From Sporisorium sorghi (taxonomy: Eukaryota; Basidiomycota; Ustilaginomycetes; Ustilaginales; Ustilaginaceae), in the NCBI GenBank assembly GCA_023212695.1, contig JALCCG010000053.1:1-64000 (forward strand): a stretch of DNA of 64,000 nucleotides, given 5' to 3'. Each line of letters starts with the position of its first letter. Within the stretch, counting starts at the first letter, position 1. The notes beneath the pieces were generated by a model, which worked only from the letters and a program-made list of their open reading frames with translations, was not told the DNA's origin and did not search any database. Below are positions 33,780 to 44,606 of this stretch, in pieces. The translations under genes and the position numbers were made by a program.

Positions 33780-34181
33780 GTACGGGGCTGTGCTGCGGAC
33801 GATGTTTTGCTAGGTGATGATGGGTAGGCCGATGGTGATGGTCAGAAGGATGGTTGTCAAATGAATGCGTGCTGTGCGTGTGGGTCCGTCCACTTTCCCT
33901 GTCACTTTCTGCGTTATCTTCTTCTCTCTCTCGAACGTCACATGCGCAGCAAAAAGCGCAGTCGACTCCACATTTCGCCCAAATTAGGTTTTTTTTTTTT
34001 TCCCTTCTTTTCTTCGTACTTTTCATTCACCTTCATCATCCGGATGGCGAGCAAAGGCTAGAATCGCAGCAACGACTAATACCGCTCGATGGGTACATCG
34101 GAGACATAGCCTCTGCTTCGGCGGCAACGATATCAAAAGAGCGACAACCGACCGGCTCGGCAGGCCGACTCTCGGACCACC
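33717..34181. promoter_or_regulatory. Bidirectional promoter region, GTR2 / POP3
   Basis: 465 bp between divergent starts. It contains 12 AGC units (33742-33777) within the presumed GTR2 leader and a 13-T tract (33989-34001) on the POP3 side. No other feature recognisable. Confidence 0.5.
33742..33777. repeat. AGC/CTG triplet repeat in the GTR2 5' leader
   Basis: 12 uninterrupted AGC units on the plus strand; as transcribed for GTR2 they read GCU, i.e. a CUG-type repeat ending 25 nt upstream of the start codon. Confidence 0.92.
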
Positions 34182-35756
34182 ATGGCTCCCTCCAAAAAGG
34201 CAACCGTCGACAAGAGCACCACCATTCGTGCGGCATCGCGCAACAAGCAACGCTCGCAACCTTCAAATCGAACCGCAGCCAGTCCATTCGACGCCTCGGC
34301 AGGCACGTCACTCGCTTCCTCGCTCTCTTCGCTCTTCTCGCCACAGCCGCATGGTAAAGATGCCGCTCTGGCGTCCTTGCTCGCATCGAGCTCCAAGCCT
34401 CCAGTCAAGCTGGGTCAGGCGTCGTCTGGGCTAGCTGCTTTTGGGTCGTTTACAGCTTCGCAGTCGCAGCCGACGAACACCTCTTCGGGGCAGAAGAGTC
34501 TCGACGAGAGGCAGAAGAACAAACGCAAAGATGTCAGCACAAAAGCGGAATCCTCCGACTCTGCGGCTGCTTCCACGAGCAAAGTGGTTCAGCAGGAGCA
34601 AACAGCTTCGAGCAGCAAGCAAATTGCAACAGATGCACCCAATTCGAAAGATCGTACGCAGAAAGCGACCACAAAGGTGGCTGCTGCTTCACCCGCCGCC
34701 ACCGCTCCCGTCGTGCCAAATGTGCCAGCGGGCAGGAAACCGGTCTTCCGCCCCGTGCTCGCCAGCTCCACGGCCGTATCGTGGCCAGAAATGCCTGTCG
34801 CAGGGTCCAAGACGGTGCTTCACACTCTGCTCGAGCTTCTTGCAAAGCCCGACGTCCAGGCTACACTCCACAGAGATCTCGGCAGGAGAGCACGCTCGCG
34901 CTCGTCCAAGCGCACCCACGCCAGCACAGCCGCCGACGAGATGGATGTCGACGACAACCAGGCACCCTCAGAACTTGCGCCTCCACAAATCCTAGCAGGC
35001 ATCAACAGCATCACCCGTGCCATCGAAGCTGACATCGCGCACGACCTAGCCAATCTGCAAAGCAACACTTCGACCAGCGACGGCAAGCAAAAGGCCAAGG
35101 AGAAGGCAGAGGACACGTCATCGCCGCCGAGTGTGCAAGTGGTGTTTGTGTGTCGACACGACGTGCCGCAGCCGATGCTCGTTGCGCACCTGCCCATGTT
35201 AGTCACTGCGCGCAATGCTGTCTTGCACGCTTCCTCCTCTGGACCAGACGACCAGGGCGTGCTGCTGTTCGCGCTGCCCTCCGACTCGGAAAGTTTGCTC
35301 GCAAAAACGCTCGGCATCAGGCGCGCCTCGGTCGTCGCGCTCACCTCCGCCTTCACCGCCACGCACCTCGCGCACATCACCGCGGCCATCCAGCGCGAAA
35401 CGGGCTCCATCTGCCACGTAAGAGCAGCCTGGCTCGAAACCGCCATCCGCTCCGCGGTGCTGTCGTCGAATCGCAACGGACATGAGGTGATGCCGCTGAC
35501 GCAGCAGCCGACGTCGATCAAGCTGCTGCGCACCACGCAGCCCGTGGTTCTCAATGCGTGCAAGGCGGAGAAGAGGGGGAAGCGCAAGCAGAGGGCGGCG
35601 CGCTGGAAGGAGCGCAAGATGGCTGCGCTGCAGCGGGTGAAGGAGGTCAACGCGCGGATCAAGGCGCAGATGAAGGCGGAGAGCAAGCAGCGGTCGAAGA
35701 AGAGCGTGAAGCTTGTTGAACTTCGTGATACGCCTTCTGATCGCGACAGTGACTAG
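34182..35756 (+). CDS. Pop3-like RNase P/MRP protein subunit (tentative)
   Basis: 524 residues, single exon, ATG in a good context (CACCATGG). N-terminal half is Ser/Ala/Lys-rich and disordered. A conserved-looking block begins near residue 175 with GRKPVFRPVLAS and TLLELLAKPDV, a pattern seen at the start of fungal Pop3 proteins, and resumes with VVFVCRHDVPQPMLVAHLP, LLFALPSDSESLLAKTLGI and a C-terminal KLLRTTQPV. The overall pattern (an L7Ae-like alpha/beta core) matches the Pop3/Rpp38 family, components of the RNase P and RNase MRP ribonucleoproteins that process pre-tRNA and pre-rRNA in the nucleus. The very basic C-terminal helix (KRGKRKQRAARWKERK) fits RNA binding or nucleolar targeting. 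Real coding is clear; the family call is from motif resemblance only. Confidence 0.6.
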   Translation: MAPSKKATVDKSTTIRAASRNKQRSQPSNRTAASPFDASAGTSLASSLSSLFSPQPHGKDAALASLLASSSKPPVKLGQASSGLAAFGSFTASQSQPTNTSSGQKSLDERQKNKRKDVSTKAESSDSAAASTSKVVQQEQTASSSKQIATDAPNSKDRTQKATTKVAAASPAATAPVVPNVPAGRKPVFRPVLASSTAVSWPEMPVAGSKTVLHTLLELLAKPDVQATLHRDLGRRARSRSSKRTHASTAADEMDVDDNQAPSELAPPQILAGINSITRAIEADIAHDLANLQSNTSTSDGKQKAKEKAEDTSSPPSVQVVFVCRHDVPQPMLVAHLPMLVTARNAVLHASSSGPDDQGVLLFALPSDSESLLAKTLGIRRASVVALTSAFTATHLAHITAAIQRETGSICHVRAAWLETAIRSAVLSSNRNGHEVMPLTQQPTSIKLLRTTQPVVLNACKAEKRGKRKQRAARWKERKMAALQRVKEVNARIKAQMKAESKQRSKKSVKLVELRDTPSDRDSD

Positions 35757-35947
35757 CTTCTCACGTGCACACGATGCAAACCGGTGGAAAGGAGCACATT
35801 AGTCAGGATGCAATGAATGAAAAAGAAGAAAGCGGTAGCTTATCCACAGGCCACGGCTGCACCCCACCCCAGGTCTGAACAAAAGCGAATGAGCGGCAAA
35901 GAATCTAGTCTACTGTTCTGCAGTATGTGCGTGCGTGTGTGCGGCCG
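35757..35947. other. Convergent spacer, 191 bp
   Basis: 3' flanks of the Pop3-like gene and the oxysterol-binding protein gene. Nothing else seen. Confidence 0.5.
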
Positions 35948-37726
35948 TCAGTTCTCGGCATCCTGGAAATCGTCCTCGTCGTCATTGTCGTCATTGCCAT
36001 CCTGCTGCTTGCTCGTCGCGCCGTCGTAGCCCAGCAACTCGTGCTCGCCGTCCAGCGCCTTTCTGCCCTCCTCCGTGAGCTTGGGTCGGCCGTCCGAGAT
36101 ATCCGCGTCGAAGAAGCGCGGCACAAACGTCTCGCCTTTGCGCTTGCGCTCGGCAGCGATGTTGCGCTGGCGCTGCTCGATGTCCTGCTTGTGCTTGGTC
36201 GCCTCGCTGTATTTCTTCGCCAGGATCGCACTCGTGACGGGCTCCCAGATGCGCCGGCTCTCCATCTCGTCCTGCGCTGCCAGCGGCCTGACCGCTTTGG
36301 CGATCGGGTCGATATCGCCCACATTCAACAGCAGCCGCGCCTCCTTATCGCCTTTGCGCTTGTACGTGATCCTGCCCTTCCACGATCCCTCGAACGTCGC
36401 CACCACCTTGTCCTGCGGCACCTGCTTCGCACTCGCGTACTCGTCCGCATCGTCGTTCGGTCCATACGCATACACCACCCCCTCCAACGCATACTTGGCC
36501 TTCGTAATCCAACTCTCGTCCTTGTACTCCACAATAGCCCGCAGCCTCGTCCCATCATCGCCCACACCCTTATCCCGCTTGCCCCCACGACACGTCACAT
36601 ACAAGTTGTCGCAGATGGCAACCCACAGACTGCCGCGCAGCAGGCCGTTGATCGAAGCCGTCGGGTGCGTGATCTGATACTCCTCGCCCGCGGCTCCGCA
36701 TTTGGCGTTGTCGGTGAGGCGCACGAAGATGCCCTGGTTCTGCTCGCCGGGGAAGACGCGGATGCTGGTGCCGGTGAACTTGGCGCCGAGCTGGTCGACG
36801 CCGTACAGCTGCACGCCCGCGTCCTTAGCTTCGCAGAAGAAGGACGAAATGGGCGGGTAGTGGCTCACCTGCTCAGTCAGGAAGCACAGGCGTCGCTTGC
36901 TCGCAGGCTGCGTGTGCGAGCCAGAGGCCGCTGAGGCGGCGTCGTTGGCCGTGGCGCTCGTCGCAGCGGTGGATTCGCCGTCGTCCGGGGCTGTGGCGGC
37001 CTGTGTCTCCGAGACGCTCTGCGAAGTCTTTTTGCGGCCGAGCAGCTTGGAGAGCGATTTCTTGGAGCTGGTCGAGTTGGAGCTTTCCAAGTTAACGCCT
37101 CGGATCGATGCGGGCCGTGACTGCTTGTCCTGTGCCTGCACCAGGGGAGAAGGAGGTGCACTTCCCTTTTTCGCTGTCAGTGTCGGCGTGCGAGCCAGGT
37201 CGCCAGCGAGCGGCAGTGGGTCCGGGTTTTCGGTGGCTGTTGCTTGTACAGGAACGACGTGCGAGTCGGTAAACTTGACAGGCTCCACATCCCAGTGGCA
37301 GCGGAAGTGTTCTCCCAACACAGAGTTGTACGGCTTGCACACTTTGCCCTTGACGTACTTGAGCTCCTTGGTGAAAGTAAAGCGGAGCACGGCGAGCATG
37401 CGGTCAAGCGGATCGTCGAGGTCAGCCACCAGCGTGAAGTAGTCGCCGCGATCGAGGTAGTTCCAGTACTCGAGGTTGGGTACAGGTTCGAGTAGATTGG
37501 CGGGGAGCGACAGACGGATGGCCGCAATGTCCTTGACGCCAACCATGCGCTTGAGGATGCCCATGAGCGTCTTGAGCTTGCCCGAGTCGCTCTGGTCCTT
37601 GTCGGCAGCGGCACCGAGTTCCTCGTCGTCGGTCATCTGGACCGTCTCTGGTGGAGCGGCGATCTCGTCTGCGGTGGCATCCTTGTCGCCTGCGGCTACG
37701 GGTGCGTCTGCTGCAGCTGACGACAT
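35948..37726 (-). CDS. Oxysterol-binding protein-related lipid transfer protein
   Basis: 592 residues, single exon. After an acidic start, the ORD domain runs from about residue 50: MGILKRMVGVKDIAAIRLSL, PANLLEPVPNLEYWNYLD, KPYNSVLGEHFRCHW and the family signature, here EQVSHYPPIS (about residues 285-294). A Ser/Ala-rich insert lies between the two halves of the domain (about 160-275). The rest includes FTGTSIRVFPGE, EEYQITHPTASINGLLRG and a C-terminal Lys/Arg-rich region. No PH domain or ankyrin repeats, so it is of the short Osh type. These proteins move sterol or phosphatidylserine against PI4P at membrane contacts. The signature is normally EQVSHHPP; the second His is Tyr (residue 290) here. 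The tail is acidic (NDDNDDEDDFQDAEN). Confidence 0.93.
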   Translation of the reverse strand: MSSAAADAPVAAGDKDATADEIAAPPETVQMTDDEELGAAADKDQSDSGKLKTLMGILKRMVGVKDIAAIRLSLPANLLEPVPNLEYWNYLDRGDYFTLVADLDDPLDRMLAVLRFTFTKELKYVKGKVCKPYNSVLGEHFRCHWDVEPVKFTDSHVVPVQATATENPDPLPLAGDLARTPTLTAKKGSAPPSPLVQAQDKQSRPASIRGVNLESSNSTSSKKSLSKLLGRKKTSQSVSETQAATAPDDGESTAATSATANDAASAASGSHTQPASKRRLCFLTEQVSHYPPISSFFCEAKDAGVQLYGVDQLGAKFTGTSIRVFPGEQNQGIFVRLTDNAKCGAAGEEYQITHPTASINGLLRGSLWVAICDNLYVTCRGGKRDKGVGDDGTRLRAIVEYKDESWITKAKYALEGVVYAYGPNDDADEYASAKQVPQDKVVATFEGSWKGRITYKRKGDKEARLLLNVGDIDPIAKAVRPLAAQDEMESRRIWEPVTSAILAKKYSEATKHKQDIEQRQRNIAAERKRKGETFVPRFFDADISDGRPKLTEEGRKALDGEHELLGYDGATSKQQDGNDDNDDEDDFQDAEN

Positions 37727-39059
37727 GCTGGGCGGGTGAAATTAAGGGATGGTCGGGATGACTAGGCTGAGAGGAGCGACGCTGGAGTCGAGTCGTTGGA
37801 GCGAGACTGTGTGCGATATCGAGGTCTAGTGATCGTGTTGATTCTGAGCGGCGGCTGCCTTTGATGTACAGAGGTGCGGGACGGGTGGAGCGTCACAGAG
37901 AGTCGGGTCCAAGGAGAGACGAAGCGTGCAAGATGGAGAGGCAAGGAGAGGTATGACCACCAGAGCAAGCACTTGGTAGTAGCAAGGAAGTACTGTAAGG
38001 CTGATGCAGACAATGCCGTCGAGCAAAGATGTTGAAGGTGGTGGTGATAGTGGAAGAGGAGGAAGGACAACGTAGACCAAGTTGAGGACAAGTGATTTTG
38101 ACTCAGGGGATCTCTAACGCTCGGTCTCTAACTAAAACACATATGTAAGCGGCAGCGTGAATGCTGTCAAGCGAACCAGCAGCAGCGTTGATTTAGGGCC
38201 TTCTCTCGCACTCGCTCTCGCACTCTATCGAATCTGTTCTTCACTTCGACTGCACTCTAGACTCGGCTCAGCTCAGCTTTGTTCACCAGCACCATCCTCG
38301 TAAGTTGCACCGACTGTTGTGACGATAGAGTGAAAAGATATCATAGCAAAACTGGAGCTGGTGGAGAGAGCGACATCGTTTGCCCAACTCACGGACCAAG
38401 TGCTCTCTTGAAGTGGAGATGGAAACAGCCAAAGAGCAGTGCGAAATTGACAAGGCGCTGCGCGGGGCATTGACTGCATGAGCTGTGACCGTTGGTCATC
38501 TGCGCACTTTGCAGCATCACCCGGCTCAACTCTTTTTTTGAGACGAGAGACACGTTCTGCGTGCGAACGTGCTTCGGGCAGCCCCAAATAATGTTAGGTT
38601 TGAGAGCGGATCCGGCCGACAGAAAAACGAAATGTCGGCTAACACTGCGCGTCACGTCGGCTGTCAAGCGAATTGTTTTCGTGTTGTCGTTTCATTGTTT
38701 CCCACCACCACCACCACCATCTTGTGCAGCACTTCTTCTTGGCAAGGTCACTCTCGACGGGCGCTTGGCCAGGCAGGTCTCCATCTCTACCGAGTGCATC
38801 GTCGACAAAGAGCTTGTCGCGCCGGTATTGGAGGCTCACGCTCAGGCACCTGGCTTCCCGAATCGACTCTAATCGGATATCGTCATTAGTCGCCGAACCG
38901 GCAAAAGGACGCGGGTCTGGTCAACTCGCGTGATCACAACGAACAGCATCACGTCGATCCGGTTCTCCGACTCGCTTCCTTGCATCATCGCATATACGAG
39001 CTTGTACTGGTTTGCACTCGCCTCGAGGTACTGCCGAGCATCGCTCTCGCTCGTCCACC
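37727..39059. other. Divergent intergenic region, 1.33 kb
   Basis: Between the oxysterol-binding protein gene (minus) and ADA3 (plus); both promoters lie here. A short CCA repeat is near 38703-38720. No credible ORF: those present are under 130 codons and overlap on both strands. Confidence 0.5.
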
Positions 39060-41799
39060 ATGGGAGGCAAAGATTCGAGTACCGCGCTCTCGAGAGCATC
39101 TCGCGATGCTGGCGCCTCCTCCGCCTTCCCCTCGGCATCTCGCGCCGGTGCAAACGCACCCTTCTACCGCCAATTCCTGCCTGCACAGCTCTCCAACATC
39201 TCACCCAACGACTCGATCCCCTCGCTCGATGAGCTCTCGGCGCTCGCAAAGCACCTCGCCAGGATCAAAGCAGAGTCCGCCGCTCGCCTTTCGCGTCTCG
39301 AATCTCGCTCGTCAGATCCTACCCGACCGCTCTTCTTCTCGGCACCCAACGATCTCTTCAGCCCACCCGGCCTCGCCAGTCTCTCCCGTGCCGCTCAGAG
39401 CCTCTACTCGGATTCGGCCCGCCAATCGACGCCTTCCGGTTCCTTCTCGAAAACACAAAAGGCACGCGAGCGCTCTTTCGCCTCGCCTGCACCTTCTGGC
39501 TCGGCTTCCAACTTGAACGGCTCAGCAGGCGCACCGGGATCTCTTGCAGCCAAGAACAAAGTCAAGATCAAGCGCGAGAGGGACAACGACAGTGCTCCTG
39601 CCAGCTCATCCGCCCTCTACTCGGACCCAAGGTCTCCCAACAAGCTCGGCGTGGCAGGCGGCAAAGCCAACCCACGAAGCAAAGCAGCGCGAGCGCATAG
39701 CCTCGACGTCGGTGGAGACGATGAAAGCATCGCCTCCACCGACCCAGAATGGGATCTCGACGAGGACATGCCAAGCCGTCCAGGACGAACCTATGCCAAG
39801 AACAAGAAGCGCAAGCGTAGAGACGCTGGTGCCGACTCGAATGACGACGAGTCGGGCTCCGAATTCGAGGCTGGTGCTTTGCTCGGTGCCGCAGGTTCTG
39901 CCAGAGGCGCTGCCACCTCGAAACACGTCGGCGCATCATCCGCTACCAACGCTGCAGCCCGATCAGCTGCCGCTTCCGCTTCTCGAACAGGCTCAGATGG
40001 GATCTCGTCTGGCGCCATGGGCACACCCAAAATTCCTGCCATCGGAATGCGTCTCAAGGCAAACACGGGCACGGGCAGTGCTGCAGCCGCAGCCGCAGCC
40101 GCAGCCGCAGCCGCAGCCGCATCGGCCGCAGCCCAGACACCGCCTGGTTTCCCACGAAAGGCATCCGACACGACACAGGTTTCCACCAGGCGCAACAGCG
40201 TTTTGCCATCTCCGTCTCCGCTGCCGTCAACACCGCTCGCTCAGCCCGCTTCGGCAGCGGCGGCTCCGATCATCTACCAACCAGCACCTGGATGGGAGCT
40301 GCCGGCTCGCACACCAGCCACTTTCATGCCTGCGCTCGAAAAGCCACGCAAGCCTCGAGCCTACCCCACCAAGCCGGGCGAGGTGGAAGAGGACTTTGCC
40401 AACAAGGATTGGAAGGAAAAGGAACGAGAGCGCGATCGTCTGCTCGAGCGAGAGAGCGTCGGCCCAGGCACGCCAGGCGCACTCGGTCCCGGTCAAAGCA
40501 TGGTCAAGGAGGCCACGACGGGCAGAAGGGGAGGCAGAGATTTGCAGCAGACGCCCATCAACACCTTTTACAACTATGCTGATGCCTTTTTCAAGACGCT
40601 CACCGAGGACGATCTCGCCTGGCTCTCGAGCAAGCCGGACGACCACGAGCCGTTCCAGATGCCGCCCCTCGGTCGTCACTACAAGGAGGTGTGGGAGGAA
40701 GAGGAGGCTCTGATTGCGAGTGGCTCCGTCGACGTCTATGGCAATCCTATCTCGGCCATCTCGCGCTCACCGTCCATCAGCCTCGGTGCTGGAGGTGGTC
40801 TTCCGCTGGATGCCAACGTGCTTGCCGCAGCAGCTGCAGCCCGCAACGGCACGGCAGACAGCAATAACACTCAGCACTCTGCGCGTGCCGAGCTCGAAAT
40901 CCCTCCTCCACCGCATTTCAGGGTCAAGCAAATGTCGAACCAGCATTTGGGGCTCGAATCGCCTGCAGTGGTCGATGCTCGTAGCGGTCCGCTGGCCGAA
41001 CGTCTGGTGGCCTCGCTGCTACCCTCCTCGCACAACGGGCACGACGGCGACGAGGCAGACACAAACACCGCTGCTGCGGCTGCTCGAGGAGATTCCACGT
41101 CGGCTCTGCCGCCATCGATGCTCGCGAGCCTCAATGGACATGCCGGACATGACGACGATGATGGCGACGACGACGACGCAGAGGGAGAACCGGACCTGGA
41201 TCTGGACGGGGCGGTGCAGGACCAGGACATGGCTACGTTCGAAGAGCGCATCGCCAAGGAGCTCAAGGCGCTCGAAGTGCTCGGCGCCGACGAGAACCTG
41301 GACTGGTCGACACGGGCCGACGACGAGATCTCGACGACGCTGAGGATGGTGCAGCGCGAGTTGGCGCGGCAGCAAAAGGTCAATGGCATGCGCAAGGATC
41401 GGCTGTTCGGCATAAGACCGCATGGCGTATCAGGACTATCTCAACTGCCTCAACTCGGTCGAAAAGGAGATCGAGCTCGGATGGACCAAGCGTCTGCGTC
41501 AGATCAAGGCCAGTCTCAGCAAGCGCAAGAAGGGCGGACACGCTTATCACGACGACTCGAATTTGACGCAAGGCCACGGCGCCAACGGCGTTCAATCGGC
41601 TAGTGGCACACCTCAACCAGGAGGCGCACCGTACAATGGACCCGTGCGGCCACAGCTTCCCGAGAACGTGGTCAGCGCCATGGACCGACGTGAGAAGCTT
41701 AAGCTTGCGTTCAAGGATCTCTTTGACGAGGCTAAGCATGCCTGGCAGACGCCCACCGAGAGCGTCTATGCCGATCTGCACTTGGACGAGGTCGAGTGA
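39060..41799 (+). CDS. NGG1: Ada3/Ngg1 SAGA co-activator subunit, reading frame interrupted
   Basis: Start ATG at 39060 (MGGKDSS); the longer open frame upstream has no ATG. Frame one runs to a stop at 41603; the conserved C-terminus lies in another frame and ends at 41799. Frame one supplies QTPINTFYNYADAFFKTLTE, LSSKPDDHEPFQMPPLGRHY and the pre-terminal FEERIAKELKALEVLGADEN, ISTTLRMVQRELARQQKVN, MRKDRLFGI. Frame two continues DRMAYQDYLNCLNSVEKEIE and ends YADLHLDEVE. The switch must occur at about 41412-41421 and needs +1 (or two missing bases). No GT-AG intron of the right phase fits. Ada3 bridges Gcn5 and Ada2 in the HAT module of SAGA. It has a (GCAGCC)n polyAla stretch and long Ser/Ala-rich disorder. 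Read without the shift, the protein would be 847 residues with a novel 63-residue tail. Confidence 0.85.
40083..40118 (+). repeat. GCAGCC hexanucleotide repeat coding polyAla in ADA3
   Basis: Six perfect GCAGCC units within a longer Ala run (about 16 Ala with a Ser) in the disordered part of the protein. Confidence 0.9.
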
Positions 41800-42662
41800 A
41801 ATCAGTCGCTTGACAGCAATCATGCACTGCAATGCCGATACCCTGTGTAGCCACCTCCTGTGTCTATGCTAGTGACTGTTTTGCGCTCTCTGTAAGCTTG
41901 CTCATCGTCCAACAGTTGAGATGGTGCATGATGTACGAGAAGACAGAGCGAGAGTGAGCTTTGGGGCGAGACTGTCCAACACGCGTCAGAGCCAAGAAGG
42001 CTCGAGTTGTGATCCAATTCAACTTGCTCGAATGAATGAATACAGAATTTTGGTTGTTTTTTTTTTTTTTTTTTTCCTTTCGATAAGGGCATTTGTAGTC
42101 ATTTTCAATGAAATTCAGCTTGCAAGTGCACGGGCTTTGGCGGTGTGTGTGGCTGCGCTGACAACAAGCACAGAGAGAATGAGAGAGCTGGCTGTGGCTC
42201 AGCTGCTGTGGTGTTTTGTGTCTTTCTGGCGACTGCGGCTCACAGCCAGCAAGCGCAGATCAATCGCGTCGACTGCTTCTGTCCACCTTTCAACTCTTCT
42301 TTCGCTTTCCTGATCACCACCACGACCATTCCACCGTTGCTCGATCCTCACTTTCGAACCTCATTGGCATCGGCATCTACATCTCCTCTTTCTTCATCGC
42401 ATTCGCAGTTGCATCCTGGGACGCGCAAAGTCATCTGCAAACGAGAACAACGAGCGTCCATCGATTCGACGCGACTTGCGGCATATACACACGCCCCGAC
42501 TTTTGATCTCGAAACGCATCGCAACTTCGAGCCACCACATCCGCACTCAGTGGCCGAAGCGTTGATACGAGCGAACAGCCCATTCACGTGACTGTATCGA
42601 GGCAACCTTTCTTTGACAACCGACAGTCCAGTCTCTCATCCAAACCACATACTTTGCCCAAC
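41800..42662. other. Intergenic spacer, 863 bp
   Basis: Between ADA3 and the PP2A scaffold gene, both plus. It has a 19-T run (42057-42075). The last 350 bases are pyrimidine-rich and probably leader. No gene supported. Confidence 0.5.
42057..42075. repeat. Poly(T) tract, 19 nt
   Basis: Homopolymer about 590 nt upstream of the PP2A-A start codon. Confidence 0.88.
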
Positions 42663-44606
42663 ATGGAGGCCGACGAGCAGCTATTCCCCATCGCCATACT
42701 GATCGATGAGCTCAAGTCCGACGATGTCACCCTCCGCTTGAATGCCATTCACCGCATCTCCACCATCGCCCTGGCACTCGGTCCTGAGCGCGCACGCGAC
42801 GAGCTCATCCCTTTCCTCCAAGACTCTCTCGATGACGAGGACGAGGTCCTGCTCGCTCTAGCGCAAGAGCTCGGTTCCGGTTTCGTCGAGTATTTGGGTG
42901 GCCCATCATATGCTCACCTCTTGCTGGGTCCCCTCGAGAACCTGGCCGCAGTTGAAGAGAGTGTGGTTCGTGAAAAGGTAAGCTGCACTGCCTAGAGGCT
43001 AGGTGCTGGAGGCAATCGTGTCGTCAACGGCCGAACCGCGCCATCTGAAGCAGCCTCTGTCCTTCTGATGCCCTTGCTCGATTGGCATCTTGTTCTCTGG
43101 CATCTGGCATCGTACTGACTATCGTTCTCTCTCCTTTTCCCAACATCGCAGGCAGCTGAATCGATCGTCAAAATCGCCGAGGTCCTCTCTGAAGCTCAAA
43201 TCGAAGAGCACTACATCCCCTTGCTCAAGCGACTCTCAGGCGGCGACTGGTTCACATCTCGAACCAGCTCCACCTCGCTCTTCTCCGCAGTCTACCCCAA
43301 AGCCAAGCCCGCCACACAAGACGAGCTCCGCAAGATGTTCACCGCGCTCTGCAACGACGATACCCCCATGGTCCGACGCGCCGCCGCACGCGATCTCGGT
43401 CCGTTTGCAAAGAACCTCTCGAAAGATCTCGTGGTTTCTGACATCATCCCCCTCTACCGAAAGCTCTCCTCGGACGACCAGGACTCGGTGCGTTTGCTTA
43501 CCGTGCAGGATCTCATCGCCATTGCAGAGTCGCTCAGCCACGACGAGTCCAAGAACTACCTCCTTCCCTCGATTCGCAGCGCCGTTCAAGACAAGAGCTG
43601 GAGGGTGCGATACATGGTGGCGGATCACTTTGTCAAGCTGGCTTCGGCTGTGGGCGAGGATGTAGTGCGAGACGAGCTGGTCATGGCGTTCGTCCACCTT
43701 CTCAAGGACAACGAGGCCGAGGTGCGAACAGCGGGTGCTGGTCAGATCCCCGGCTTTGCCAAGCTGGTCGACCAAGACATCATCTTGGCGCGCCTCATGC
43801 CCTGTGTGCGCGACCTTGCCGGCGACAACTCGCAGCACGTCCGCGCTGCGCTGGGCATGCAGATTTCCGGGCTGGCTCCCTTGCTCGGCAAGGAGGCTAC
43901 CATCGAGCACCTGTTGCCACTGTTCCTGCAGCTGCTCAAGGACGAGTTCCCCGACGTGCGTCTCAACATTATTTCCAAGCTGGAACAGGTCAACGAGGTG
44001 ATCGGCATCGACCTGCTCTCGCAGTCTTTGCTCCCTGCCATTGTCGAGTTGGCCGAGGACAAGCAGTGGCGCGTTCGACAGGCAATCATCGAATACATCC
44101 CGCTGCTGGCCAACCAGCTGGGCGTGCAGTTCTTTGACGAGCAGCTGAGCAACCTCTGCATGTCGTGGCTCGGCGACACGGTGTTCAGCATCCGAGAGGC
44201 GGCGACGGTCAACCTCAAGAAGCTTACAGACGTTTTTGGCGTCGAGTGGGCGAGACAGACCATCATCCCCAAGGTGCTCCAGATGGGCACGCACCCCAAC
44301 TACCTCTACCGCATGACGACCATCTTTGCTATCACCACCATGGCTCCCTCGCTCGACACGCCTGCGATTACTGGCGATGTGCTCGAGACGGTGCTGCCCA
44401 TGGTGAGCGACCCGATCCCCAACATCCGCTTCAACGTGGCCAAGGCGTTTGAGGTGCTTTCGAGCGTGCTGGTCAAGACGCCTGAAGGAAAAGAGGTGAT
44501 CAAGGCCAAGATCACGCCGGCACTCGACAAGTTGAAGGAGGATAGCGATGCGGACGTCCGCTTCTTTGCACAGAAGGCGCTCGACTCTGCCACTCAGCAG
44601 GCGTGA
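42663..44606 (+). CDS. TPD3: Protein phosphatase 2A scaffold subunit A (PR65/Tpd3)
   Basis: CDS joins 42663-42977 and 43152-44606: 589 residues, the same as human PR65. The intron starts GTAAGC and ends CGCAG, phase 0, joining VVREK to [10 protein letters not shown]. The protein is a solenoid of about 15 HEAT repeats; typical helices are visible throughout, e.g. [20 protein letters not shown] at the start, [38 protein letters not shown] and [14 protein letters not shown]. It holds the catalytic C subunit and a variable B subunit of PP2A. Very highly conserved and ends cleanly. Nothing unusual. Confidence 0.97.

Noticed and set aside
33391..34026. 211-codon minus-strand ORF extending upstream of GTR2
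   Set aside because: Runs out of frame with GTR2 through the triplet repeat (poly-Ala) and the divergent promoter; a shadow and leader artefact.
41237..41416. An intron to explain the Ada3 frame change
   Set aside because: Only the AG at 41416 avoids the in-frame TAA upstream in the second frame, and every GT donor I could find from 41237 onward has the wrong phase or would give an intron too short to splice; longer introns remove conserved residues.
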